From Bradyrhizobium amphicarpaeae (GTDB lineage Bacteria > Pseudomonadota > Alphaproteobacteria > Rhizobiales > Xanthobacteraceae), in contig NZ_CP029426.2 in the NCBI RefSeq assembly GCF_002266435.3, positions 6,478,001 to 6,542,000 of the forward strand: a DNA stretch of 64,000 nt. The letters run 5' to 3'. A program made the position numbers and the translations under genes. The notes under the pieces were generated by a model. It was not told where the DNA came from, ran no database searches, and was given only the letters and a program-made list of their open reading frames with translations. Of this stretch, positions 1 through 9,094 are shown one piece after another; the stretch's first letter is position 1; every line of letters begins with the position of its first letter.

Positions 1-582
1 CCCTGGCTGATCTCGCAGACCCTGATGCAGTTGCTCTATCTGGTGCCGCCGGCGCTGCTGCTCTGGCGCAGTTTTGCCGACAGCTCCGCGGCGCTGATAC
101 TGATCACGCCGGTCGTGGTGATGGCGGCCGGACAGCTTGCCGGCGGGCTGGCCTGGCTGACGATCTCGGGCGAGGACGCACCCGACCTGGTCGCGACTGC
201 GCCGCTGACGCCATCGGCCGTCATCCGCGCCAAGATCGAGGTGGTGCTGATCGCGATCGCAATCATCTTCTGCCCGCTGATTGCCGCACTGGCCTTCGCC
301 GCACCGATCCAGGCCGCGGTCAGCGCCGCCGCAGTCATCATCAGCGCGGCCTCCGCGACCGCGATCCAGCTTTGGTTCCGGGTTCAGGCCAGGCGCAGCC
401 AATTCCGCCGCCGCCAGACCTCGTCGCGGCTGGCGACCATCGCCGAAGCCTTCTCCTCGATCGGCTGGGCCGCCAGCGCCGCGCTGCTACTCGCTTTGCC
501 GATCGCCGGCCTTATCAGCGGCCTGATCACCGCGAGCCTCGTCGCGATCACCTGGAAGTTCAGCCCGAAGCGCGAGCAATAG
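1..582 (+). CDS. Integral membrane protein, C-terminal part (ABC-2 exporter permease-like)
   Basis: The reading frame is open from the first base, so the start lies upstream and only about 193 residues are visible. At least five or six hydrophobic segments follow one another, and the protein ends in a short basic tail (SPKREQ). A polar stretch, DLVATAPLTPSAVIRAK, lies between membrane segments. It resembles the cytosolic loop with a 'TAPLSP...AK' pattern seen in ABC-2-type export permeases, so an exporter permease is a reasonable inference. No ATPase partner is visible here; it would have to lie upstream. A plain hypothetical membrane protein is the alternative. Confidence 0.6.
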   Translation, partial: PWLISQTLMQLLYLVPPALLLWRSFADSSAALILITPVVVMAAGQLAGGLAWLTISGEDAPDLVATAPLTPSAVIRAKIEVVLIAIAIIFCPLIAALAFAAPIQAAVSAAAVIISAASATAIQLWFRVQARRSQFRRRQTSSRLATIAEAFSSIGWAASAALLLALPIAGLISGLITASLVAITWKFSPKREQ

Positions 583-672
583 GTGCGACACGGACGCGCT
601 GTCGATTCCACCCCATTGGCGCGGCGCTGCAATGCACGCTAGACTTCGCTGTGAAGTCATCGGGGACGGATT

Positions 673-1485
673 ATGCGGCGACTGGTTTCGGCGGCTCTGG
701 CGCTGTTCGGCGCATTCCTGACACCTGCCCTGGCCCAGCAGCCACAGCGCAGCGAGTGTCTGGCGATGGCCAACGCGGCCCCGCGGGCCATGCCGGTTGC
801 GCTTCGGCCGGCAGCCGGCACGGCCGAGGTCGAGATCACCTATGCCGGCCATTCCACCTATTTCATCGACACCCCCGGCGGCTTGCGCATCGCGACCGAC
901 TACAGTGGCGCCTACCAGGTCGGACGGCTGCCCGACGTCGTGACCATGAACCGCGCCCACAGCACGCACTATTCCTTGTTCCCCGACAAGCGCATTCCTC
1001 ACGTGCTGCATGGCTGGGGTGACGACGGCAAGCCGGCGATCGTGTCGGAGCGCGTCAGTGACACTTTCATCCGCAACGTCACCACCGACATCCGGCGCTA
1101 TTTCGGCGACGACGCTGGCACCGACATGATCCGCGACGGCAATTCAATCTTCATCTTCGAGGTCGCCGGCCTCTGCATCGGCCATCTCGGCCACCTCCAC
1201 CACAAGCTCGACGATAGCCATTTCGCCCAGATCGGACGCCTCGATATCGTGATGGTGCCGATCGACGGCACCTACACCATGTCGCTGGACGGTGTCTCCG
1301 ACATCACCAAGCGGTTACGCGCCTCGGTGGTGCTGCCGATGCACCGCTTCGCCACCCCACTCGACGACTTCATGCGCCGGATCGGCCAGCAGTTCGAGAT
1401 CGACCGGCGCTCGGAGCGGTCGTTCCGGATGTCGCGGGATGCGCTGCCGTCGAAGCCGACGGTGATCATCCTCGACGGCGTCTGA
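673..1485 (+). CDS. Secreted metallo-beta-lactamase-fold hydrolase
   Basis: The 270-residue product begins with a cleavable signal peptide (about residues 1-21, ending PALA/QQ), so it should act in the periplasm. After it comes an MBL-fold core of the UlaG/RomA-like type. The opening strand carries YAGHSTYFIDT, and histidine-rich clusters HSTHYS, GHLGHLHHK and a late MHRF could supply metal ligands. The classical HxHxDH motif is not seen in standard form, so the metal site and substrate are uncertain. The ATG is preceded by GGGACGGA. The gene stands alone between the membrane protein and a small orphan gene. Confidence 0.75.
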   Translation: MRRLVSAALALFGAFLTPALAQQPQRSECLAMANAAPRAMPVALRPAAGTAEVEITYAGHSTYFIDTPGGLRIATDYSGAYQVGRLPDVVTMNRAHSTHYSLFPDKRIPHVLHGWGDDGKPAIVSERVSDTFIRNVTTDIRRYFGDDAGTDMIRDGNSIFIFEVAGLCIGHLGHLHHKLDDSHFAQIGRLDIVMVPIDGTYTMSLDGVSDITKRLRASVVLPMHRFATPLDDFMRRIGQQFEIDRRSERSFRMSRDALPSKPTVIILDGV

Positions 1486-1548
1486 GGCGCAATTTTCTCC
1501 AAGCCGGCCGTCGCCGTTCAGTGCTGATCTCCAGTCGAGGAGATCGAC

Positions 1549-2070
1549 ATGACCGACTTTGCCAGATTGTTGCACGCCGATGGTCCGAATGCGGAGCACG
1601 CCGCGGCGCTCCAGCTTTACGGCCGCTTCGTCGGTGACTGGGACGCCGAGGTCACTGCCCACGGCCCCGATGGGACGAAACATACCGCCCCCGGCGAAAT
1701 CCATTTTGGCTGGGTGCTGCAGGGCCGCGCCGTGCAGGACGTCTGGATCATTCCGCGCGCCGCAGATAGCCCGGCCTTTCCGATTGCGGGCAATTGGTAC
1801 GGCACGACGCTGCGCGTCTACGATCCGACCATCGATGCGTGGCGGATTTCCTGGTTCGATCCCGGACGCAGCCTCTTCCGCCACCAGATCGGGCGGCCGC
1901 GCGGCGCCGACATCGTGCAGGAGGGAACGACAGAGTCCGGCGAACTGACGCGATGGAGCTTCACGCAGATCACAAGCAGCTCCTTCCATTGGCTCGGCGA
2001 GGTCAAACCGGCCAATGCGGCCGAGTGGCGCCTTGCGGTCGGTGTGAGGGCGCGGCGGCGGAAGAATTGA
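1549..2070 (+). CDS. Conserved hypothetical protein (DUF1579-like lipocalin-type fold possible)
   Basis: The product is 173 residues, soluble and without a signal peptide. It is rich in Trp and aromatic residues arranged as alternating strands (YGRFVGDWDAEVTAH, GEIHFGWVLQGRAVQDVW, ITSSSFHWLGEV). Proteins with 'GDWxxE' at the start and a late 'FxWxGE' strand often form small beta-barrels that bind lipophilic ligands, but no catalytic residues can be named. A strong GAGGAGA lies just before the ATG. The basic C-terminal tail (RARRRKN) is unusual for the fold. Function not recognised. Confidence 0.7.
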   Translation: MTDFARLLHADGPNAEHAAALQLYGRFVGDWDAEVTAHGPDGTKHTAPGEIHFGWVLQGRAVQDVWIIPRAADSPAFPIAGNWYGTTLRVYDPTIDAWRISWFDPGRSLFRHQIGRPRGADIVQEGTTESGELTRWSFTQITSSSFHWLGEVKPANAAEWRLAVGVRARRRKN

Positions 2071-2126
2071 GCGTCAGCCTCCTCTGTGGATCCCTGTCCC
2101 GAGGCCTTCGGTTCGCGCTGCCGTCA

Positions 2127-2172
2127 CGACGAGAAAAGGGGTCGGGATGTTGATCCCGACCCCTCTTCGTCG
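2127..2172. terminator. Bidirectional hairpin terminator between convergent genes
   Basis: A perfect 11-bp stem (2138-2148 with 2153-2163) closes a 4-nt loop. Outer arms CGACGA (2127-2132) and TCGTCG (2167-2172) extend it, with A-rich and T-rich flanks between the arms. It lies between the ends of the converging genes at 1549-2070 and 2210-2665, so it can terminate both. Confidence 0.75.
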
Positions 2173-2209
2173 TGGCCGCTGGGAAGCGTCCTTGAAACGT
2201 TATTGTGCT

Positions 2210-2665
2210 CTAGCCGGCACCCAACAGGGAGGCCGGACGGCGCTCGCCGGTGAAGGCGAGAATCTTCTTCAGCTTGTTGACGGCGCGGATCAGGAAGCCG
2301 ATCATCACCGGATTGGTCTTGCGGCAGAAGGCGATCTTCTTGACGTGGCCTTCGACATGCCATTTGGCATGCGCACCGTCGCGGAAGAAGATCACGTCGC
2401 CGGGGCCGTAGCGCTTTGGCGGCATGCCGTCGCTTTCGAGCACGATCGATCCTTCCATGATCATGATCGTCTCGTCGATATCGTAGTACCAGTTGAAGCG
2501 GCCTTCGGTGCACTGCCAGATGATGGTCGAGGCGGTGCCATCGGCACTGGTTGACAGGATGTGCGAGCGCGAAACGGGATTGCCCTCGATAATCCAGGAC
2601 GGCTCGATCGGCCGCAGCTCGAGCTCGACATTGCAACTACCGATTTCAATTAATGAACGCGACAT
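2210..2665 (-). CDS. Cupin-domain protein
   Basis: The product is about 151 residues with a single cupin beta-barrel. The second half shows the cupin pattern PGDVIFFRDGAHAKWHV, and the first motif is represented by FNWYYDIDETIMIMEGSI. The expected His-rich metal motif is degenerate in the first half (YYDIDET), so a metal-dependent reaction is uncertain. I start at MSRSLIEIG, which follows TGGGGCAAAAG; a frame-open Met seven codons upstream is possible. Substrate and pathway are not recognisable. The gene is monocistronic. Confidence 0.8.
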   Translation of the reverse strand: MSRSLIEIGSCNVELELRPIEPSWIIEGNPVSRSHILSTSADGTASTIIWQCTEGRFNWYYDIDETIMIMEGSIVLESDGMPPKRYGPGDVIFFRDGAHAKWHVEGHVKKIAFCRKTNPVMIGFLIRAVNKLKKILAFTGERRPASLLGAG

Positions 2666-2896
2666 CTTTTGCCCCAGGGGATACAATAAAGTATTGCCGG
2701 GTCTCGGCCCGGATCGTTTCGAAGGATGTTTGGAACGCTAGTCATCGGTTTTTAATTCTTTCTTACGCCGGCCCCGACAATCAGCCGTAAGTTGCAGGCG
2801 CGAAATGGTTAAGGCTGCGATTTCCCTGCAAATTCGAGCACATGAACCGATCTTTTCCGGGGTGCGACAAAGTGCGCGGAAGCTTGAAACGGAGCC

Positions 2897-3457
2897 ATGC
2901 CAATGCCCCTCACGCCCGAGGTTCTGACAGCCAATCGTGAGGCCGTCGCCAAGCTGCTCAGCCTCGATGTCTCGTTCGCGCCGGACGAGGAGCCCTGGTT
3001 CACCATCGACGGCATCGAGGCCCCCCGGCAGATCGGCAGTGACGGCTCCGGGGGCGCCTTCGTGCTGCTGCGGCCGCAGAATGTGCTCTACGTCTCATCG
3101 GAGGGCCGGGCGGGAATTATCGCCGATACGCTCGAGGCGTTCGTCCAGCTCGTCGTCGCCCGCCCCTATTGGCTCGACATCCTCAAATTTTCCGGCGGCG
3201 GCGACCTCGCGGAGATGCGGCGTGCGGCGGAGGCGCTGGAAGCGACGCTCGACGACGAGGACGAGATCAACGAGGCGCGTGAGGAGATCCGCAAGCGCCT
3301 CGGCCTGGGCGAGGCGGACGATCCGGTCGGCGCGCTCTACGAGGCGATCGCTGCTTCCGACGCCATCGTGCGGGCCACCGACGGCAGCCCGTTTACGACG
3401 CTGTTCAACCGTTTCAGCATCGACAACAATCCGATGCTGCGCAACGCGGCGGCGTGA
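2897..3457 (+). CDS. Conserved hypothetical cytoplasmic protein
   Basis: The 186-residue acidic product has no signal peptide or membrane segment. Its N-terminal half (about residues 30-95) reads as an alpha/beta domain ending in a helix (ADTLEAFVQLVVARPYWLDI), a layout reminiscent of SMI1/KNR4-type immunity or scaffold proteins. A charged helical region (EDEINEAREEIRKRLGLGE) follows. The SMI1 link rests only on this layout and is weak. No partner gene lies next to it. A palindromic repeat follows immediately. Confidence 0.7.
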   Translation: MPMPLTPEVLTANREAVAKLLSLDVSFAPDEEPWFTIDGIEAPRQIGSDGSGGAFVLLRPQNVLYVSSEGRAGIIADTLEAFVQLVVARPYWLDILKFSGGGDLAEMRRAAEALEATLDDEDEINEAREEIRKRLGLGEADDPVGALYEAIAASDAIVRATDGSPFTTLFNRFSIDNNPMLRNAAA

Positions 3458-3500
3458 ACGTACTCGGCGCTCGCGCTTCAGCGTTTAAGACGTCTACGAT

Positions 3501-3585
3501 CGTCATGGCCGGGCTTGTCCCGGCAATCCACGTCTTAACTGCTGCACGAAGATCGTGGATGCCCGGGACAAGCCCGGGCATGACG
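3501..3585. repeat. Interspersed palindromic repeat, family A copy 1
   Basis: Inverted arms reading CGTCATGGCCGGGCTTG and its near complement CAAGCCCGGGCATGACG surround an inner segment with a second inverted pair (ATCCACG / CGTGGAT). Similar copies sit at 35027, 39075 and 46053. It occupies the gap between convergent genes and could form a long transcript hairpin. Confidence 0.8.
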
Positions 3586-3594
3586 AGCCGGGCG

Positions 3595-4851
3595 CTACTT
3601 CGCCCACTCGCCTTTACGGAATACCGGTATCTTGCTGCCATCGGGCAAGATGCCGTCGATATCGGTCTCGGCCGTGCCGATCATCCAGTCGATATGGATC
3701 AGGCTCTGGTTGCCGCCTTGCGCGGCGATCTGCTGTGGGGTGAGCTGCGCGCCGTTGACGAAGCACTTCGAGTAGCATTGGCCGAGCGCGATGTGGGACG
3801 CCGCGTTCTCGTCGAACAGCGTGTTGAAGAACAACAGCCCGCTCTGCGAGATCGGCGAGGAATGCGGCACCAGCGCCACTTCGCCGAGGCGCCGGGCGCC
3901 CTCGTCGGTATCGAGTACCTTGTTCAGAACCTCCGCGCCGCGCGAAGCCTTTGCGTCGACGATCTTGCCGTCTTCGAAGCGCACCGCGATGTTGTCGATC
4001 AGCGTGCCCTGATAGGACAGCGGCTTCGAGCTGACGACATGGCCGTAGACGCGGCGGCAATGCGGCGTGGTGAAGACCTCTTCGGTCGGGATGTTGGCGT
4101 TGCAGCTGATGCCGTTCTTGGAGAGCGAGGCGCCGCCCTCCCATTCGTGGCCGTCGGCCAAGCCGATGGTCAGATCGGTGCCCGGCCCCGAATACTGCAG
4201 CGCGCGAAAGCGCTGGCCGTTGAGCCAGTTGGTGCGCTCGCGCAGCACCGCATTGTGGCTTGCCCAATTGGCCGTGGCGTCCTCGCGATCGACGCGGGAC
4301 GCGGCGAAGATCGCGTCCGCGAGCTTGCGGACCGCGATCTCTTCGGGATCGTTCGGGAAGACCTGCTTCGCCCAGGACGCGCTCGGATAGGCAATGATGT
4401 TCCAGTTGGTGTCGAAATTGACAATCTTTTCCAACGCCGGCTGATAGGCGATGGAATTGGCCTTGCTGGCGCGCGCGACCTTGGAAGCATCTTCACCCGA
4501 CAACAGCATCGGATTGTCGCCGACGATCGCAAGGCGCGCGGTATTGTTCGCGAACGCCTTGGCCATGCCCTCGTAGAGCCAGTTGGCGGCGCGATCGAAG
4601 CTGTTGTCGTGGCCGTGGCGATAGCGCGCCAGCGTCATCTCCTCGTCCGACAGGATCGGCGTCACGATGCCGGCGCCGGCCTTGTAGGCATGCACGGCGA
4701 TCCGCCGCACCAGCGGCAGCGCGATGGCGGGGGCCGTCAGAAGAAGATCCTGTCCCGGCCGCAAGCCCAGGCCCACCTTCACCGCCACCTCGGCCAGCCG
4801 GTCGAGCTTCACGGGATCGATGGGAGCGGTGGAATTGCGGTGATCGGTCAT
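3595..4851 (-). CDS. M29-family metallo-aminopeptidase (AmpS/PepS type)
   Basis: The 418-residue product has the full length of M29 aminopeptidases, cytosolic enzymes that remove N-terminal residues using two divalent metals. The expected metal ligands are visible: a Glu in PTEEVFTTPH, a Glu in RRLGEVALV, His and Tyr in NAASHIALGQCY, and the pair in LIHIDWMIG. The N-terminal domain opens with LAEVAVKVGLGLRPGQDLLLTAP, typical of the family. It lies downstream of the lyase on the same strand with a 113-nt gap, so cotranscription is possible but not evident. The peptide substrate is not deducible. Confidence 0.9.
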   Translation of the reverse strand: MTDHRNSTAPIDPVKLDRLAEVAVKVGLGLRPGQDLLLTAPAIALPLVRRIAVHAYKAGAGIVTPILSDEEMTLARYRHGHDNSFDRAANWLYEGMAKAFANNTARLAIVGDNPMLLSGEDASKVARASKANSIAYQPALEKIVNFDTNWNIIAYPSASWAKQVFPNDPEEIAVRKLADAIFAASRVDREDATANWASHNAVLRERTNWLNGQRFRALQYSGPGTDLTIGLADGHEWEGGASLSKNGISCNANIPTEEVFTTPHCRRVYGHVVSSKPLSYQGTLIDNIAVRFEDGKIVDAKASRGAEVLNKVLDTDEGARRLGEVALVPHSSPISQSGLLFFNTLFDENAASHIALGQCYSKCFVNGAQLTPQQIAAQGGNQSLIHIDWMIGTAETDIDGILPDGSKIPVFRKGEWAK

Positions 4852-4964
4852 GCGGGGCCCTCTGCCGAAAGTCTCTCGTTCAATCTAAGTCTAGCATCGC
4901 GGGACGCAAGTGCGCGAGCACCTTGCGACATGTGGCAGATACGCGGTTTCACGCATTTTGGTTT

Positions 4965-6326
4965 TCAACGCGTTGCCGATTTCAGCACCCGGTCAACCAT
5001 GGCGGGCGCGAGCCCCAGGTAATTTTTCGGTGAGGTGAGCGCCTCGATTGTGGCACGATCGATGCGGCTCGCGATCCGCGTGTCCGCGGACAGCGCATCC
5101 GCGAGGCTCATGCCCTTCTCGTTGGCCTGCCGGCAGGCGTCATACACCACGTCATGGGCCTCCTGCCGGCCGAGTTGCGGTGCCAGCCCCATCATGACCG
5201 CTTCGGCCACGATCAGGCCGCGGCTGACGGCGAGATTGTCGTTCATCTTCGCCTCATCGACGATCAGGCCCGCGAGTGCGAACTTCGCCTGGTGCAGCGC
5301 GCCGGCGGTCAACACGAAGCTCTCGGGGATCGCCATCCACTCGGCGTGCCAGGGGCCGGTGGCACGTTCGAAATCCTGCACCATGGCGTCGAGCATCAGG
5401 CCGGCGTGCTGGCGCACCGCCTTGGAGGCCGCCAGCATCAGCTCCGACGAGATCGGGTTGCGCTTCTGCGGCATGGTCGAGGAGGCGCCGCGCCCCTTGA
5501 CGAAGGGTTCGTAGACCTCGGCGAACTCGGTCGAGGCCATGATCATGATGTCGAGCGCGATCTTGCCGAGCGACCCCGTGACGAGCGCAAGGAAGTTCAC
5601 GCCTTCCGCAAATCCGTCACGCGCGACGTGCCAGGTCGAGGCGGGAACGCCGAGCTTCAGCTCGGCGCAGAGCGCCTCCTGCACCGCAAAGCCCTTGTCG
5701 CCGAGCGAGGCCAAAGTGCCGGCAGCGCCGGCGAACTGGCCGACCAGCACGCGCGGCTTCAATTGCGCCAGACGCTCGGCGTGGCGGTCGAACATGGCGA
5801 GCCAGATCGCGGTCTTGTAGCCGAAGGTCACCGGCAGCGCCTGCTGCAGGTGGGTGCGGCCCGCCATCGGCGTGTCACGATACCGCTTGGAGAGGTCAGC
5901 GAGGATCTTGCGCAGTTCGGCGATGTCGCGCGCGACGATCTCCAGCGCGGCGCGGAGTTGCAGCACCACGGCGGTATCCATGATGTCCTGCGTGGTCGCT
6001 CCCCAATGCACGTAGCGGCCGGCCTCGCCGCACTGCTTGGCCATCTGATGCACCAGAGGGAGGATCGGATAGCCGACGATGTCGGTCTCCTGCCTGAGCA
6101 GATCGAAATCGAGCGCGGCAACGTCGGTCCGCGCCGCGATCTGATCGGCCGCCTCCCGCGGAATCACGCCGCATTTCGCTTCCGCTTTCGCCAATGCCAC
6201 CTCGACCTCGGCGTAGCGTGCGACCAGCGCGATGTCGGAGAACACCTCGCGCATCTCGGGCGTGCCGAAGGCGTCGCGGAACAGCATGGAATCGAGCACG
6301 GTGGTGGAGGCGTGGAAGGCGGGCAT
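4965..6326 (-). CDS. Fumarase/aspartase-superfamily lyase (PcaB/adenylosuccinate lyase-like)
   Basis: The protein is about 453 residues if started at MPAFHASTTVL, after an upstream in-frame Met that lacks a good context. It carries the superfamily signature GASSTMPQKRNP in the flexible catalytic loop, an HWGATTQDIMDT motif and GRTHLQQALPVTFG, the three conserved regions that build the active site at subunit interfaces. Overall it is closest to 3-carboxy-cis,cis-muconate cycloisomerase and adenylosuccinate-lyase-like proteins. No other protocatechuate or purine genes are adjacent, so the substrate is open. It is divergent from the regulator at 6676. Confidence 0.85.
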   Translation of the reverse strand: MPAFHASTTVLDSMLFRDAFGTPEMREVFSDIALVARYAEVEVALAKAEAKCGVIPREAADQIAARTDVAALDFDLLRQETDIVGYPILPLVHQMAKQCGEAGRYVHWGATTQDIMDTAVVLQLRAALEIVARDIAELRKILADLSKRYRDTPMAGRTHLQQALPVTFGYKTAIWLAMFDRHAERLAQLKPRVLVGQFAGAAGTLASLGDKGFAVQEALCAELKLGVPASTWHVARDGFAEGVNFLALVTGSLGKIALDIMIMASTEFAEVYEPFVKGRGASSTMPQKRNPISSELMLAASKAVRQHAGLMLDAMVQDFERATGPWHAEWMAIPESFVLTAGALHQAKFALAGLIVDEAKMNDNLAVSRGLIVAEAVMMGLAPQLGRQEAHDVVYDACRQANEKGMSLADALSADTRIASRIDRATIEALTSPKNYLGLAPAMVDRVLKSATR

Positions 6327-6675
6327 CGGGCGTTTCTTCGTGGTTGGTGTTTGTGACCGCGGCAGCTTACGCAAGGCATGCTGTCCGGCAAAGGACATTC
6401 ACCGTTCGCCGCATCTACCGCGCGACGGCATTATGACGGCACTTCCCCTGCTACTCCGTCATTCCGAGCCGCGGGGCGTGATCCGCGCCCCCCTCATCTC
6501 ACCGCAATCGGGCCACCGCAACATTCCCGTTGCGATTGTATTCCCTTCGCAAACGGCATGGCTGCCATCACGCGAAAACGATGAACCAAACATCCCCTTC
6601 GGCAGACCCATAGTTTTCGACCCAAATTTCATTTTGTCGTTTTGCCTGTTTCGTCACGAGGCCTGAGTTTTCGAC
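6327..6675. promoter_or_regulatory. Divergent intergenic region with a 10-bp direct repeat
   Basis: This 349-bp stretch separates two divergent genes and holds no convincing ORF. Two exact copies of AGTTTTCGAC lie at 6612-6621 and 6666-6675; the second ends at the start codon of the regulator gene. They could be operator half-sites. A partial inverted sequence (GCGGGGCG / CGCGCCCC) lies near 6472-6493. No clear -10/-35 pair could be chosen by eye. Confidence 0.4.
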
Positions 6676-8235
6676 GTGCAGTTTCTGTTCCGTGACCACC
6701 TTCTTGATACCGACCGGCGCGAGCTGAGCCGCGAGCAGGTTCCTATTGCCGTGGAGCCGCAGGTTTTCGATCTCGTCGTCCACCTCATGCAGAATCGCGA
6801 CCGGGTGGTCAGCAAGGACGAGCTGATCGACAAGATCTGGCACGGGCGCAGCGTCTCCGAATCCACCCTGACCAGCCGGATCAACGCGGCGCGGAAGGCC
6901 GTCGGCGACAATGGCGCGAGCCAGGCGCTGATCCGCACCATCGCCCGCAAGGGGTTTCGCTTCGTCGGCGATGTCGAGGCCAAGGACGGTGCGATCGCGC
7001 CGGAGCCCGCCCGCACGGCCTGGGCGCCGCGCGTCGCGCTCGCGCTTCCCGAGCGGCCCGCGATCGCCGTGCTGCCCTTCACAAATATGGGCGGCGAAGC
7101 CGGGGAGGACTATTTCTCCGACGGCATCAGCGAGGACATCATCACCGCGCTGTCGAAGCTGCGCTGGTTTTTCGTCATCGCGCGCAACTCCTCCTTTGTC
7201 TACAAGGGCCGTGCCGTGCACATCCGCGAGGTCGCGCAGGAGCTCGGGGTGCGCTACGTGGTCGAAGGCAGCGTGCGGCGGAGCGGTGAGCGGGTGCGCA
7301 TCTCGGCCCAGCTCAACGACGTCTCGACCGGCAGCCATCTCTGGGCCGAGCGCTACGATCGCGAGCTCGCCGACATCTTCGCCGTGCAGGACGAGATCAC
7401 CGAGGCAATCGTCGCCGCGATCGAGCCGCAACTCTACGCCGCCGAAAGTTTTCGCGCCCAGCAGAAGCCGCCGGGGAGTCTCGACGCTTGGGATCTCGTG
7501 ATGCGCGCCTTGTCGCATCACTGGCGCAGCACGCGCGAGGACAATGCCGCCGCACAAGAACTGCTCGAGAAAGCCGTCGCGATCGATCCCGCCTATGGCA
7601 AGGCGCTGGGCCTGCTGGCGACCAGTCATATCTTCGGTGCGCATATGGGTTGGGCCGATATGGCCGCGACAGTGCCAATTGCCGAACGCGCGGCGCTCGC
7701 GGCGGTGGAGGCCGATCGCGAGGATGCCTGGGCCCATCATGGCCTCGCCTACACCTATCTGTTTCGCCGCCGCTTCGACGACGCACTGGCGGAGTTCGAG
7801 CTGGCGCTGCAGCTCAACCCGAACTTCGCCATGGCTCACGCCTTTTACGGCGTGACGCTGTGCTACGCCGGACGATGGCAGGACGGCGATGCCGCCGCAC
7901 GTCGCGCGCTGCGGCTGAGCCCGCGCGATCCGCTCGCGGCGATCTATTGCGGGGTTGCGGCCTATGCCCGGTTCATCGGCCGCGACTACGACGGAGCCCT
8001 GCAGATGGCGCGGGAGTCGATGCGGCAGCGTGGCGACTTCGTCGGCGCGCACCGCGTGCTGACGGCGGCCGCCGGAATGTCAGGAGATCCGGCGCTGGCA
8101 GCCTCGGCCCTTGAAGGTCTGCGCCGCGCCCAGCCGGAGGTCTCGCTCAGCTGGATTACGCGCGAGCTGCCGATGTTGCGGGACGAAGATCGTGCACATT
8201 ATCTGGAAGGATTGCGGCGCGCGGGATTGACCTGA
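6676..8235 (+). CDS. Winged-helix regulator with TolB/FlgO-like domain and TPR repeats
   Basis: The 519-residue protein has three parts. Residues 1-97 form an OmpR/PhoB-type winged-helix DNA-binding domain (VFDLVVHLMQNRDRVVSKDE ... RKGFRFVG). Residues about 125-265 form the domain common to CadC-like and adenylate-cyclase-associated proteins (IAVLPFTNMGGE, YVVEGSVRRSGERV, LWAERYDREL). The rest is TPR-like helices (YTYLFRRRFDDALAEFELAL). No transmembrane segment is visible, unlike CadC. It probably binds DNA and senses a partner through the TPRs. The GTG start is a choice; target genes are unknown. Confidence 0.85.
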   Translation: MQFLFRDHLLDTDRRELSREQVPIAVEPQVFDLVVHLMQNRDRVVSKDELIDKIWHGRSVSESTLTSRINAARKAVGDNGASQALIRTIARKGFRFVGDVEAKDGAIAPEPARTAWAPRVALALPERPAIAVLPFTNMGGEAGEDYFSDGISEDIITALSKLRWFFVIARNSSFVYKGRAVHIREVAQELGVRYVVEGSVRRSGERVRISAQLNDVSTGSHLWAERYDRELADIFAVQDEITEAIVAAIEPQLYAAESFRAQQKPPGSLDAWDLVMRALSHHWRSTREDNAAAQELLEKAVAIDPAYGKALGLLATSHIFGAHMGWADMAATVPIAERAALAAVEADREDAWAHHGLAYTYLFRRRFDDALAEFELALQLNPNFAMAHAFYGVTLCYAGRWQDGDAAARRALRLSPRDPLAAIYCGVAAYARFIGRDYDGALQMARESMRQRGDFVGAHRVLTAAAGMSGDPALAASALEGLRRAQPEVSLSWITRELPMLRDEDRAHYLEGLRRAGLT

Positions 8236-8285
8236 CCGCGGCACGCCAAGAACGGCGCGCCGTCTCCCATAGTCGCAATCGCGCG

Positions 8286-9008
8286 CTAATCGTCGTCGGA
8301 CCCGAACAGCCTGATCTGCGGGAAGCCGCCGCGCGGCCGGCTGGCGTAATCGCGAGAATCGGAATCCTCGCGGATGTTGCGCGCGACGTCGTCCCAATCG
8401 GTGCGGTCGCGCTGGCCGCGTTGCTCGCGGGAATCGTAGTGGCGGCGCTCGGCCCAGCGCTCACGACGCTCCATCCGGCGCCGCTCGGACGCCGCTCGCT
8501 TCACGTCGGAATCTTTCGCCTTGGCATAGGCGTTTTCGGGCGGAGTGGCCGACTCGGTCGAGGCCTGCTGCTCGGCAGGTCGTGCGGCTCTCGAGGTCGA
8601 TGCCATCGCCGGCTTCGACTGTTCCTTGGACTGTTCCTGAGGCTGTTGCTGGGGCGGTTCGACCGCGGCCGCTTGTGAAGGCGGCGGTGCCTGCGGTTCG
8701 GCATTCGCCTGAACGGGCTGCGCGTCGGGCTTTACGGCTACCGGCTTCGCTTCGGCTTGCGCCGGCGCGGCGATCGTTGTGCCGAAGGCTCGCGAGCCGG
8801 TGAGGTAGTTGACACGTTCCGACGGCGCGCTCGTCTGTGCCGCCGCACCAGCGGATTCGGCGCGCTGCGCCATCTTGCTGGTGTCCGGGCCCTGCTTGGA
8901 CGCGATCGGGTTCATGATGTTGCCGGCAACGATGCCGCCGCCGAGACCGATGGCAATGGCGGCGACGATGGTTCCGGCACCGACGAAATAGGCTGTCGAG
9001 GCGCGCAT
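8286..9008 (-). CDS. Membrane-anchored protein with Pro/Ala/Gln-rich and charged C-terminal regions
   Basis: The 240-residue product has one N-terminal hydrophobic segment (about residues 6-30, Gly/Ala-rich), then a long low-complexity stretch rich in Ala, Pro, Gln and Ser (about 60-150). A strongly charged tail follows, full of Arg and Asp (RRRMERRERWAERRHYDS ... FGSDDD). This suggests a bitopic envelope protein with a flexible tail. The ATG has GAGGGAG upstream and lies 26 nt after a canonical EcfG-like promoter. The next gene on the same strand encodes another single-span protein. No known domain is recognised. Confidence 0.75.
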   Translation of the reverse strand: MRASTAYFVGAGTIVAAIAIGLGGGIVAGNIMNPIASKQGPDTSKMAQRAESAGAAAQTSAPSERVNYLTGSRAFGTTIAAPAQAEAKPVAVKPDAQPVQANAEPQAPPPSQAAAVEPPQQQPQEQSKEQSKPAMASTSRAARPAEQQASTESATPPENAYAKAKDSDVKRAASERRRMERRERWAERRHYDSREQRGQRDRTDWDDVARNIREDSDSRDYASRPRGGFPQIRLFGSDDD

Positions 9009-9034
9009 TGATCCACTCCCTCTTTGGGGCGAGC

Positions 9035-9060
9035 AACGCGCGTCGATTGCCAGATGTTCC
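9035..9060 (-). promoter_or_regulatory. Candidate EcfG (general stress) promoter
   Basis: On the minus strand the sequence reads GGAAC (9060-9056), 17 nt, then CGTT (9038-9035). This is the consensus described for alphaproteobacterial EcfG sigma factors. The -10 element lies 26 nt before the ATG at 9008. The match is seen directly; activity is inferred. Confidence 0.55.
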
Positions 9061-9094
9061 TGATGGAGGCGCGGTTCCCGAAGGAAACCGCACG

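Noticed and set aside
3454..5022. Long plus-strand ORF across the repeat and opposite the aminopeptidase
   Set aside because: Begins in a palindromic repeat and continues antisense to the M29 gene; residue composition is that of a shadow frame.
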